Shown: positions 1 through 10,371 of the stretch, one piece after another
Layout of the letters: every line of letters begins with the position of its first letter
Numbering within the stretch: the stretch's first letter is position 1
Notes under the pieces: generated by a model
What the model was told of the DNA's origin: nothing
Database searches by the model: none
Seen by the model: the letters and a program-made list of their open reading frames with translations, nothing else
Program-made: the position numbers and the translations under genes
Assembly (NCBI GenBank): GCA_026413225.1
Contig: CM048557.1
Location: forward strand, 1 to 64,000
Reading direction: 5' to 3'
DNA: 64,000 nucleotides
Origin: Otis tarda
Lineage: Eukaryota; Chordata; Aves; Otidiformes; Otididae

Positions 1-3000
1 CCTGTTCGTGAGAGAAAGCCCCGGAGCCCCAATGTCTGTGCTGCTGTAGTTGGACTGCCAATGGCCGCTGAAGAGCAGCAAGAGCTTGAGTGTCTGGCAG
101 TTTTAGTGTGGGAGCAATGCCTGTCCGAACAGGTCGTGATTATTCGGGGGTTTTTTTTTCAGTGGGCGCCCAGGTGCAGCTGGTGGTAAACGTCCGAAGC
201 CCTGTTGTAGTCACGGAAAAGCTCCGCCGGAGCCCCCAATGTATGTGTTGCTGTATATGCGCTGCCAATGACCGCTGAGAAGCAGCAAGAGCTTGAGTGG
301 CTGGCACTTTTGGTGTGGGAGCAATGGTCCGACTTTCGTGATTTTTCGGTTTTTTTTTTCAGTCGGCGCCCACGGGCAGCTGGTGGGAAAACATCGAAGC
401 CCTGTTCGTCAGGGAAAGCCCGGAGCGCCAATGTCTGTGCTTCTTAGGTGCACTACCAACGGCCACTGAGGAGCAGCAAGAGCTTGAGTGGCTGGCACTC
501 TTGGTGTGGGAGCAATTGTCCGACGTTCGTGATTTTTCAGGTTGTTTTTTCAGTGGGCGCCCAGGTGCAGCTGGTGGTGAACGTCGAAGCCCTGTTCGTC
601 AGGGAAAGCCCGGAGGCCCAGTGTTTGCGTTGCTGTAGGTGCGCTGCCAATGGCCGCTGAGGAGCAGCAAGAGCTTGGGTGTCTGGCACTTTTGGTGTGC
701 GAGCAAGGGTCCAACGTTCGTGATTTTTTGGGGTTTTATTTCAGGGGGGTCCCAGGTGCAGCTGGTGGTAAACGTCGAAGCCCTGTTCGGCATTGAAAGC
801 GGGGAGCCCCAGTGTCTGTGCTGCTGCAGATGCGCTGACAAAGGCGGCTGAGGAGCAACAAGAGCTTGAGTGGCTGGCACTTTTGGTGTGGGAGCAATGG
901 TCCGACGTTCGTGATTTTTCGGTGTTTTTTTTCAGGGGGCGCCCAGGTGCAGCTGGTGGTAAACGTCGAAGCCCTGTTCATCAGAGAAATCCCGGAGCCC
1001 CAATGACTATTCTGCTGTAGGTGCAATACCAACGGCCACTGAGGAGCAGCAAGAGCTTGAGTGGCTGGCACTTTTGGTGTGGGAGCAATCATCTGACGTT
1101 CGTGGATTTCGGGATTTTTTTTCAGTTGGCGCCCAAGTTCAGCCGGTGGTAAACGTCGAAGCCCTGTTGGACAGGGAAAGCCCGGAGCCCCAGTGTCTGT
1201 TCTGCTGTAGATGCGCTGCCAATGGCCGCTGAGGAGCAGCAATAGCTTGAGTGTCTGGCAGTTTTGGTGTGGGAGCAATGGTCCGACGGTCGTGATTTTT
1301 CGGTGTTTTTTTTCAGGGGGCGCCTAGGTGCAGCTGGTGGTAAATATCGAAGCCCTGTTCGTCAGGGAAAGCCCGGAGCCCCAGTGACTATTCTGCTGCA
1401 GGTGCACTAACAACGGCTGCTGAGGAGTAGCAAGAGCTTGAGTGGCTGGCACTTTTGGTGTGGGAGCAATAGTCTGACGTTCGTGATATTTCGGGTTTTT
1501 TTTTCAGTTGGCTCCCTGGTGAAGCTGTTCGTAAACGTATAAGCCCTGTTCATCAGGGAAAGCCCGGAGCGCCAATGTCTGTGCTGCTGTAGGTGCACGG
1601 ACAATGGCCGCTGAGGAGCAGCAAGAGCTTGAGTGGCTGGCACTTCTGGTGTGGGAGCAATGGTGCGACGTTCGTGATTTTTCGGTGTTTTTTTTCAGGG
1701 GTACCCAGGTGCAGCTGGTGGTAAACGTCGAAGCCCTGTTCGTCAGGGAAAGCCCGGAGCCCCAGTGACTATTCTGCTGCAGGTGCACTACCAACGGCTG
1801 CTGAGGAGTAGCAAGAGCTTGAGTGGCTGGCACTTTTGGTGTGGAAGCAATGGTCCGACGTTCGTGATTTTTCGGTGTTGTTTTTGAGGGGGTGCCCAGG
1901 TTCAGCTGGTGGTAAACGTTGAAGCCCTGTTCGTCAGGGAAAGCCCGGAGCCCCAATGTCTGTGCTGCTGTATGTGCACTACCAATGGCCGCTGAGGAGC
2001 AGCAAGAGCTTGAGTGGCTGCCACTTTTGGTGTGGGAGCAATGGTCCAACGTTTGTGATTTTTCGGGTTTTTTTTTCAGGAGCCGTCCACCTGCAGCTGG
2101 TGGTAAACGTCGAAGCCCTGTTTGTCAGAGAAGGCCCGGAGCCCCAGTGCCTTTACTCCTGTAGGTGCGCTGCCAATGGCCGCTGAGGAGCAGCAAGAGC
2201 TTGAGTGGCTTGCACTTTTGGTGTGGGAGCAATGGTCCGACGTTCGTGATTTTTCGGGGTTTTTTTTCATGGGTCGCCCAGGTGCAGCTGGTGGTAACCG
2301 TCGAAGCCCTGTTCATCAGGGAAACCCTGGAGCCCCAGTGTCTGTGCTGCTGTAGGTGCACTACCAATGGCCAGTGAGGAGCAGCAAGAGCTTGAGTGGC
2401 TGGCACATTTGTTGTGGGAGAAATCGTCCAACATTCATGATTTTTTGGGGTTTATTTTCAGGGAGCGCCCTGGTGCAGCTGGTGGTAAACGTCGAAGCCC
2501 TGTTCGTCAGAGAAAGCCCGGAGACCCAAAGTCTGTCGTGCTGTAGTTGGACTGCCAATGGCCGCTGAGGAGCAGCAAGAGCTTGAGTGGCTGGCACTTT
2601 TGTTGTGGGAGAAATCGTCCAACATTCATGATTTTTTGGGGTTTTTTTTCAGGGGCGCCCTCGTGCAGCTGGTGGTACACGTCGAAGCCCTGTTCGTCAG
2701 GGAATCCCTGGAGCCCCAATGTCTGTGCTACTGTAGATGCGCTGCCAATAGCCACTGAGGAGCAGCAAGAGCTTGAGTGGCTGGCACTTTTGGTGTGGGA
2801 GCAATGGTCAGATGTTCGTGATTTTTCGTTGTCTTTTTTCAGTTGCCGCCCAGGTGCAGCTGGTGGTAAACGTCGAAGCCCTGTTCGTCAGGGAAAGCCC
2901 GGAGCCCCAGTGAGTATTCTGCTGCAGGTCATTACCAACGGCTGCTGAGGAGCAGCAAGAGCTTCAGTGGCTGCCACTTTTGTTGTGGGAGCAATGGTCC

Positions 3001-5804
3001 AACCTTTGTGATTTTTCGGGTTTTTTTTTCAGGAGCCGTCCACGTGCAGCTGGTGGTAAACGTCGAAGCCCTGTTTGTCAGAGAAGGCCCGGAGCCCCAT
3101 TGTCTTTGCTGCTGTACGTGCGCTGTCAATGGCTGCTGAGGAGCAGCAAGAGCTTGAGTGGCTGGCACTTTTGGTGTGGTAGCAATGGTCCGACGTTCGT
3201 GATTTTTCGGGTTTTTTTTTCAGGGGGGGCCCAGGTGCAGCTAGTGGTAGACGTCGAAGCCAGTTCGTCAGGGAAAGCCCCGAGCCCCAATGTCTCTGCT
3301 GCTGCAGTTGCGCTGCCAATGGCCACTGAGGAGCAGCAAGAGCTTGAGTGGCTGGCACTTTTGATGTGGGAGCAATGGTCCGACGTTCTTTATTTTTCGG
3401 GGTTTTTTTTCATGGGTCGCCCAGGTGCAGCTGGTGGTAAACTTCGAAGCCCTTTTCGTCAGGGAAAGCCCGGAGCCCCAATGTCTGTGCTGCTGTTGAT
3501 GCGCTGCCAATGTCCGCTGAGAAGCAGCAAGAGCTTGAGTGGCTGGCACTTTTGTTGTGGGAGCAATGGTCCGACGTTCGTGATTTTTCGGTGTTTTTTT
3601 TCAGGGGGCACCCTGGCGCAGCTGGTGGTAAACGTCGAAGCCCTGTTCGTCAGGGAAAGCCCGGAGCCCCAGTGTCTGTGCTGCTGTAGGTGCGCTGCCA
3701 ATGGCCACTGAGGAGCAGCTAGAGCTTGAGTGCCTGGCACTTTTGGTGTGGTAGCAATGGTCTGACGTTTGTGATTTTTCGGGGTTTTTTTTCAGGAGCC
3801 GTATACCTGCAGCTGGTGGTAAATGTCGAAGCCCTGTTCGTCAGGGAAAGCACTTAGCCCCAGTGTCTGTGGTGCTGTAGGTGTGCTGCCAATGGCCGCT
3901 GAGGAGCAGCAAGAGCTTGAGTGCCTGGCACTTTGGTGTGGGAGCAGTGGTCCGACGTTCGTATTTTTTCGGTGTTTTTTTCAAGGAACGCCCAGGTGCA
4001 TCTGGTGCTAAACGTCGAAGCCCTGTTCGTCAGGGAAAGCCCGGAGCCCCAATGTCTGTTCTGCTGCAGATGAGCTGCCAATGGCCGCTGAGGAGCAGCA
4101 AGAGCTTGAGTAGCTGGCACCTTTAGGGTGGGAGCAATGGTCCGACGTTCGTTATTTGCAGGAGTTTTTTTTCAGGGGCGACCTGGTGCAGCTGGTGGTA
4201 AACGTCGAAGCCCTGTTCGTCAGGGAAAGCCCGGAGCCCCAATGTCTGTGTTGCTGTAGATGAGCTGCCAATGGCCGCTGAGGAGCAGCAAGAGGTTGAG
4301 TGGCTGTCACTTTTGTTGTGGGAGCAATGGTCCGACGTTCGTGATTTTTAGGGGTTTTTTTTCAGTGGGCGCGCAGGTGCAGCTGGTGGTAAATGTTGAA
4401 GCCCTGTTCGTCAGGGAAAGCCCGGAGCCCCAATGTCTGTGCTGCTGTAGGTGCGCTGACAAAGGCCGCTGTGGAGCAGCAATAGCTTGAGTGGCTGGCA
4501 ATTTTGGTGTGGGTGCAATCGTCTGACGTTCGTGATTTATCAGGGTTTTTTTTCAGTGTGCAGACAGGTGCAACTGGTGGTAAATGTCGAAGCCCTGTTC
4601 GTCAGGGAAAGCCCGGAGCCCCAGTTTCTGTGCTGTTAGATGCTCTGCGAATGGCCGCTGAGGAGCAGCAATAGCTTGAGTAGCTGGCACCTTCGATGTG
4701 GGAGCAATCGTCCGACGTTCGTGATTTTTCGGGGTTTTTTTTTCAGGGGGCGCCCAGGTGCAGCTGGTGGTAAACGTCGAAGCCCTGTTCGTCAGGGAAA
4801 GCACGGAGCACCAATGTCTGTGGTGCTGTAGGTGCACTGTCAATGGCCGCTGAGGAGCAGCAAGAGGTTGAGTGGCTGGCATTTTGGTGTGGGAGCAATC
4901 ATCTGACGTTCGTGATTTTTAGGGTTTTTTTCCCAGTGAGCGCCCTGGTTCAGCTGGTGGTAAACGTAGAATCCTATTTCGTCAGGGAAAGCCCGGAGCC
5001 CCAATGTCTGTGCTGCTGTAGGTGCGCTGCCAATGGCCGCTGAGGAGCAGCAAGAGCTTGAGTGACTGGCACTTTTGGTGTGGGAGCAATGGTCCGACGT
5101 TTGTGATTTTCGGGGTTTTTTTTTCAGGAGCCGTATACCTGCAGCTGGTGGTAAATGTCGAAGCCCTGTTCGTCAGGGAATGCACTTAGCCCCAGTGTCT
5201 GTGCTGCTGTAGGTGCGCTACGAATGGCCGCTGAGGAGCAGCAAGAGCTTGAGTGGCTGGCACTTTTGGTGTGGGAGCAGTGGTCCGACGTTCGTGATTT
5301 TTCGGGGTTTTTTTTAAGGAGCGCCCACGTGCAGCTGGTGGTAAACGTCGAAGCCCTGTCCGTCAGGTAAAAACCGGAGCGCCAATGTCTGTGCTGCTGT
5401 AGGTGCGCTGCCAATGACCGCTGAGGAGCAGCAAGAGCTTGAGTGGCTGGCACTTTTGGTGTGGGAGCAATGGTCCGACGTTCGTCATTTTTCGGGTTTT
5501 TTTTTCAGTGGGCGCCCAGGTGCAGCTGGTGGTAAACGTCGAAGCCCTGTTCGTCAGGGAAAGCCCGGAGCCCCAATGTCTGTGCTGCTGTAGGTGCACT
5601 ACCTATGGCCGCTGAGGAGCAGCAAGAGCTTGAGTGGCTGGCACTTTTGGTGTGAGAGCAATGGTCCGACGTTCGTTATTTGTAGGGGTTTTTTTTCAGG
5701 TGCGCCCAGCTGCAGTTGGTGGTAAACGTCGAAGCCCTCTTACTCAGGGAAAGACCGGAGCCCCAATGTCTGTGTTGCTGTAGATGAGCTGCCAATGGCC
5801 GCTG
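1..5804 (+). repeat. Satellite A array 1 (about 191-bp tandem repeat, plus orientation)
   Basis: About 30 head-to-tail copies of a 191-bp monomer, cut by the window edge at the left. Landmarks in each copy, in order, are TGGCACTTTTGGTGTGGGAG, TTCGTGATTTTTCGGG, a T7-T9 run ending in CAG, GGCGCC, CAGCTGGTGGTAAACGTCG, TCAGGGAAAGCCCGGAG, CTGTGCTGCTGTAGGTGC and GAGGAGCAGCAAGAGCTTG. Copies here are diverged from each other by many scattered substitutions and small indels. The array ends at 5804, where it meets the C element in mid-monomer after GGCCGCTG. No coding function is supported: the open frames present are repeat by-products. The period resembles several avian centromeric or heterochromatic satellites known at about 190 bp, but identity with any named family was not established. 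Confidence 0.96.
4140..5804 (+). repeat. Left satellite arm of the large inverted duplication around B1
   Basis: This end of array 1 is the reverse complement of the start of array 2 (about 10372-11280). The pairing rests on rare private variants, not just on shared monomer sequence. Examples are CGTCATTTTTCGG near 5484 against its complement near 10686, GAATCCTATTTCG near 4969 against 10816-10826, and GCTGACAAAGGCCGCT at 4455-4470 against 10945-10960. The pair sums are about 16176, then 15795, then 15415. They step by about 380, so blocks of two monomers have been gained or lost on one arm since the duplication. Confidence 0.85.
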
Positions 5805-6063
5805 CTGGAGGACTTAGTTTTTGCAATTTACGCCTAATATCCCCTTGTGATTGTCTCAAAAAGAGGGATATTAGTTGCTGTGCGCCTACCTCTGAATTCG
5901 GGTCTAGAGATGTGTGCCGGCACATCGCATCTCTGTCGGTCTAGGAACTCGAAGGGCATTTCAGAAGGACCCTGTCTGAACACTAATAACATTGCCTAAT
6001 TTATTGTTCTGGGAATTGCTTTTTCCATCCCTCTGAATATCCATTCCTGGTATGACTGTAACC
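5805..6063 (+). repeat. C element, left copy (long inverted repeat)
   Basis: A 259-bp AT-richer sequence with no resemblance to satellite A or to the family-B core. It starts at CTGGAGGACTTAG and ends near ATGACTGTAACC. It recurs as the reverse complement at 10113-10371, with paired coordinates summing to 16176 throughout. I see only a few mismatches by eye (for example at the GAATTC site near 5893 and at ACTAATAAC near 5980). No open frame or recognised transposon motif is seen. Together the two copies bound block B1. Confidence 0.9.
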
Positions 6064-6231
6064 AGAGCCGGCACATTGGCTGTTACCGTCTACTTGGAAC
6101 CAGCCGCGCAGAAAAGCGCAGTTGCTAAAAAGGGCACGTGAGGAGCAGGAAGGGCTTTCAGAGCAGCCGTTTCACATGTTGGAGAGTCGCCAGGCATCCA
6201 CACTATAAAGTGCCTCACTTCCCTGGACAGC

Positions 6232-6831
6232 TTGGAGAACGCGACTGTAGCTGTTCAGGAAAGCACAGAGATACAATGTTCGTGTGCCTTTAGGGCTGTA
6301 GCAAGAAGGCTCCGGAGAAGACACTTCTCGTGTAGCGGCGATCATCCGAGGTTCGTCGGAAAGAGGACGTCTTCCTTCTGCGCGGCTGGTTCCAAGTTGA
6401 CAGTACCTGCCAGTGTGCCTGCTCTGTAAGATAGTGAAGAGGCTCGACGTTTGTGTGTCCGTAGATCTGCAGAAAGCGCATGTGAGGAGCAGGAAGGGCT
6501 TTCAGAGCAGCCTCCTCTCATGTTGGAGAGTCGCCAGGAATCCGCACTTTCAGTGCCTCATTTCACTGGACAGCTTGGAAAATACACGATTGTAGCTGTC
6601 CCAGCGCAAGCTGATCAGGAAAGCACAGAGCTACAATGTTCGTGTGCCTTTATGGCTGCTAGCAAGAAGACTCCGGAGAAGGAACTTTCCAAGCAGTCCA
6701 GGGAAATTGGAACCAGCCGCGAAGAAGGAAGACGTCCTCTAGCCGACCAACATCGGATGATCGCCGCTACACGAGATGTGCCTTCTCCGACTCTTCTTGC
6801 TAGCAGCCCTAAAGGCACACGAACATTGTAG
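6232..6831 (+). repeat. B module M1, closest partner inverted at 8370-8969
   Basis: This module pairs with 8370-8969 on the opposite strand, with coordinates summing to 15201. Translations of the two copies are identical over 6232-6595 against 8606-8969, and nearly so over the rest. The match is closer than to the direct paralogue about 972 bp downstream. The module contains the B marker segment and the left arm of a local fold-back. Confidence 0.85.
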
Positions 6832-6865
6832 CTCTGTGCTTTCCTGAACAGCTTGCGCTGGAACA
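6597..6865. repeat. Local fold-back (potential cruciform) inside module M1
   Basis: Arms of about 85-90 bp at 6597-6685 and 6777-6865 are mutually complementary (sum about 13462). They carry ACAATGTTCGTGTGCCTTTA and its complement, AGCACAGAGCTACA and its complement, and the GCTGCTAGCAAGAAGA segment. About 90 bp of loop separates them. An equivalent fold-back lies at about 7575-7665 against 7743-7835 in the next module. Confidence 0.8.
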
Positions 6866-7026
6866 GCTACAATCGCGTTCTCCAAGCTGTTCAGGGAAGT
6901 GAGGCACTTTATAGTGCGGATGTTTGTCGACTCACCAACACCAGAACAGGCTGCTCTGAAAACCCTTCTTGCTCCTCACGTGCGCTTTCTGCAGATCTAC
7001 GGACACACAAACGTCGAGCCTCTTCA

Positions 7027-7803
7027 CTATCCTACAGAGCCGGCACACTGGCTGTTACCGTCTACTTGGAACCAGCCGCGCAGAAAAGCGCAGGTGCTAA
7101 AAAGCGCACATGAGGAGCAGTACGGGCTTACAGAGCAGCCGTTTCTCATGTTGGAGAGTCGCCAGGCATCCACACTATAAAGTGCCTCACTTCCCTGGAC
7201 AGCTTGGAGAACGCGATTGTAGCTGTTCAGGAAAGCACAGAGATACAATGTTCGTGTGCCTTTAGGGCTGCTAACAAGAAGGCTCCGGAGAAGACACTTC
7301 TCGTGTAGCGGCGATCATCCGCGGTTCGTCGGAAAGAGGACGTCTTCCTTCTGCGCAGCTGGTTCCAAGTTGACAGTACCTGCCAGTGTGCTATCTGTGT
7401 AGGATAGTGAAGAGGCTCGACGTTTGTGTGTCCGTAGATCTGCAGAAAGCGCACGTGAGGAGCAGGAAGGGCTTTCAGAGCAGCCTGTTCTCATGTTGGA
7501 GAGTTGCCAGACATCCACACTTTCAGTGCCTCATTTCCCTGGACAGCTTGCAAAAGACATGATTGTAGCTGTCCCAGGGCAAGCTGATCAGGAAAGCACA
7601 GAGATACAATGTTCGTGTGCCTTTATGGCTCTAGCAAGAAGACTCCGGAGAAGGAACTTTCCAAGCAGTCCAGGGAAATTGGAAGCAGCCGCGCAGAAGG
7701 AAGACGTCCTCTAGCCGACCAACAGCGGATGATCGCCGCTACACGAGAAGTGCCTTCTCTGACTCTTCTTGCTAGCAGCCCTAAAGGCACACGAACATTG
7801 TAG
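7027..7803 (+). repeat. B module M2, closest partner inverted at 9345-10121
   Basis: This module pairs with 9345-10121 on the opposite strand with coordinate sum 17148. For example, the minus-strand translation of 7315-7518 equals the plus-strand translation of 9630-9833. It is a direct paralogue of M1. In a simple palindrome centred at 8088 its closest partner would be 8373-9149, but the best match is one module further out. Confidence 0.83.
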
Positions 7804-8369
7804 CTCTGTGCTTTCCTGAACAGCTTGCGCTGGAACAGCTACAATCGCGATCTCCAAGCTGTTCAGGGAAGTGAGACACTTTATAGTGCGGATGTTTGGC
7901 GACTCTCCAACACCAGAACAGGCTGCTCTGAAAGCCCTTCCTGCTCCTCACGTGCGCTTTTTAGCAGATCTACGGACACACAAACGTCGAGCCTCTTCAC
8001 TATCCTACAGAGCCGGCACACTGGCTGTTACCGTCTACTTGGAACCAGCCGCGCAGAAAAGCGCAGGTGCGGCTGGTTCCAATTTCCCTGGACTGCTTGG
8101 AAAGTTCCTTCTCCGGAGTCTTCTTGCTAGCAGCCATAAAGGCACCTGAACATTGTATCTCTGTGCTTTCCTGATCAGCTTGCGCTGGGACAGCTACAAT
8201 CGCGTTCTCCAATCTGTTCAGGGAAGTGAGGTACTTTATAGTGCGGATGTTTGGCGACTCTCCAACACCAGAACAGGCTGCTCTGAAAACCCTTCCTGCT
8301 CCTACACGTGCGCTTTATAGCAGATCTACGGACACACAAACGTCGAGCCTCTTCACTATCCTACAGAGC

Positions 8370-8969
8370 CGGCAATGTTCGTGTGCCTTTAGGGTTGCTA
8401 GCAAGAAGAGTCGGAGAAGGCACATCTCGTGTAGCGGCGATCATCCGCTGTTGGTCGGCTAGAGGACGTCTTCCTTCTGCGCGGCTGGTTCCAATTTCCC
8501 TGGACTGCTTGGAAAGTTCCTTCTCCGGAGTCTTCTTGCTAGCAGCCATAAAGGCACACGAACATTGTATCTCTGTGCTTTCCTGATCAGCTTGCGCTGG
8601 GACAGCTACAATCGTGTATTTTCCAAGCTGTCCAGTGAAATGAGGCACTGAAAGTGCGGATTCCTGGCGACTCTCCAACATGAGAGGAGGCTGCTCTGAA
8701 AGCCCTTCCTGCTCCTCACGTGCGCTTTCTGCAGATCTACGGACACACAAACGTCGAGCCTCTTCACTATCTTACAGAGCAGGCACACTGGCAGGTACTG
8801 TCAACTTGGAACCAGCCGCGCAGAAGGAAGACGTCCTCTTTCCGACGAACCTCGGATGATCGCCGCTACACGAGAAGTGTCTTCTCCGGAGCCTTCTTGC
8901 TACAGCCCTAAAGGCACACGAACATTGTATCTCTGTGCTTTCCTGAACAGCTACAGTCGCGTTCTCCAA
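8370..8969 (-). repeat. B module M1' (inverted copy of M1)
   Basis: Reverse complement of 6232-6831, with nearly identical sequence including the fold-back. It directly follows the irregular junction near 8373. Confidence 0.85.
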
Positions 8970-9344
8970 GCTGTCCAGGGAAGTGAGGCACTTTATAGTG
9001 TGGATGCCTGGCGACTCTCCAACATGAGAAACGGCTGCTCTGTAAGTCCGTACTGCTCCTCACGTGCGCTTTTTAGCACCCGCGCTTTTCTGCGCGGCTG
9101 GTTCCAAAGAAACGGTAACAGCCAGTGTGCCGGCTCTGTAGGATAGTGAAGAGGCTCGACGTTTGTGTGTCCATAGATCTGCTAAAAAGCGCACGTGAAG
9201 GAGCAGGAAGGGTTTTCAGAGCAGCCTGTTCTGGTGTTGGAGAGTCGCCAAACATCCGCACTATAAAGTGCCTCACTTCCCTGAACAGCTTGGAGAACGC
9301 GATTGTAGCTGTCCCAGCGCAAGCTGTTCAGGAAAGCACAGAGA

Positions 9345-10121
9345 TACAATGTTCGTGTGCCTTCAGGGCTGCTAGCAAGAAGAGTCGGAGAAGGCACATC
9401 TCGTGTAGCGGCGATCATCCGCTGTTGGTCGGCTAGAGGACGTCTTCCTTCTGCGCGGCTGGTTCCAATTTCCCTGGACTGCTTGGAAAGTTCCTTCTCC
9501 GGAGTCTTCTTGCTAGCAGCCATAAAGGCACACGAACATTGTATCTCTGTGCTTTCCTGATCAGCTTGCGCTGGGACAGCTACAATCATGTCTTTTGCAA
9601 GCTGTCCAGGGAAATGAGGCACTGAAAGTGTGGATGTCTGGCAACTGTCCAACATGAGAACAGGCTGCTCTGAAAGCCCTTCCTGCTCCTCACGTGCGCT
9701 TTCTGCAGATCTACGGACACACAAACGTCGAGCCTCTTCACTATCCTACACAGATAGCACACTTGCAGGTACTGTCAACTTGGAACCAGCCGCGCAGAAG
9801 GAAGACGTCCTCTTTCCAACGAACCGCGGATGATCGCCGCTACACGAGAAGTGCCTTCTCAGGAGCCTTCTTGCTAGCAGCCCTAAAGGCACACGAACAT
9901 TGTATCTCTGTGCTTTCCTGAACAGCTACAATCGCGTTCTCCAAGCTGTCCAGGGAAGTGAGGCACTTTATAGTGTGGATGCCTGGCGACTCTCCAACAT
10001 GAGAAACGGCTGCTCTGAAAGCCCTTCCTGCTCCTCACGTGCCCTTTTTAGCACCTGCGCTTTTCTGCGCGGCTGGTTCCAAGTAGACGGTAACAGCCAA
10101 TGTGCCGGCTCTGGTTACAGT
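9345..10121 (-). repeat. B module M2' (inverted copy of M2)
   Basis: Reverse complement of 7027-7803. It lies next to the right C element, the position that M1 occupies beside the left C element, so M1 and M2 types are exchanged between the two arms. Confidence 0.83.
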
Positions 10122-10371
10122 CATACCAGGAATGGATATTCAGAGGGATGGAAAAAGCAGTTCCCAGAACAATAAATTAGGCAATGTTATTTGTGTTCAG
10201 ACAGGGTCCTTCTGAAATGCCCTTCGAGTTCCTAGACCGACAGAGATGCGATGTGCCGGCACACATCTCTAGACCTGAATTCAGAGGTAGGCGCACAGCA
10301 ACTAATATCCCTCTTTTTGAGACAATCACAAGGGGATATTAGGCGTAAATTGCAAAAACTAAGTCCTCCAG
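10113..10371 (-). repeat. C element, right copy (long inverted repeat)
   Basis: Reverse complement of 5805-6063 at near identity. It ends at AAGTCCTCCAG, immediately before satellite A in minus orientation. The satellite on this side enters at the same monomer position as on the left (CAGCGGACATTGGCAGC). This is what an inverted duplication predicts and is not the pattern of a target-site duplication. Confidence 0.9.

Larger units (their letters stand above)
6064..10112. repeat. Block B1: family-B repeats in alternating orientation
   Basis: About 4.05 kb of a second repeat family unrelated to satellite A. A marker segment (GGCTCGACGTTTGTGTGTCC and neighbours) occurs in plus orientation near 6440, 7411 and 9156, and in minus orientation near 7020, 7998, 8355, 8760 and 9738. 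Equivalent modules are about 972-978 bp apart. The block therefore combines a direct period of about 0.97 kb with internal strand reversals. Open frames here appear in identical copies on opposite strands, as expected of inverted repeats and not of genes. An irregular junction lies near 8373, where a minus copy runs directly into sequence from the middle of another module. The core family is not one I recognise. Confidence 0.93.

Noticed and set aside
1..5804. CRISPR-like or regularly spaced repeat array
   Set aside because: The whole 191-bp unit repeats with no unique spacers, and the surroundings are eukaryotic.
6232..6429. Small arginine-rich open frame in family B, identical on the opposite strand at 8772-8969
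   Set aside because: The identity reflects the inverted repeat itself. Other B copies break the frame, so conservation of a protein is not supported.
5805..10371. B1 as a DNA transposon with 259-bp terminal inverted repeats
   Set aside because: The satellite on the two sides is mirror-imaged, entering at the same monomer position, so there is no collinear target site or target-site duplication. There is no transposase-like frame. An inverted duplication explains it better.
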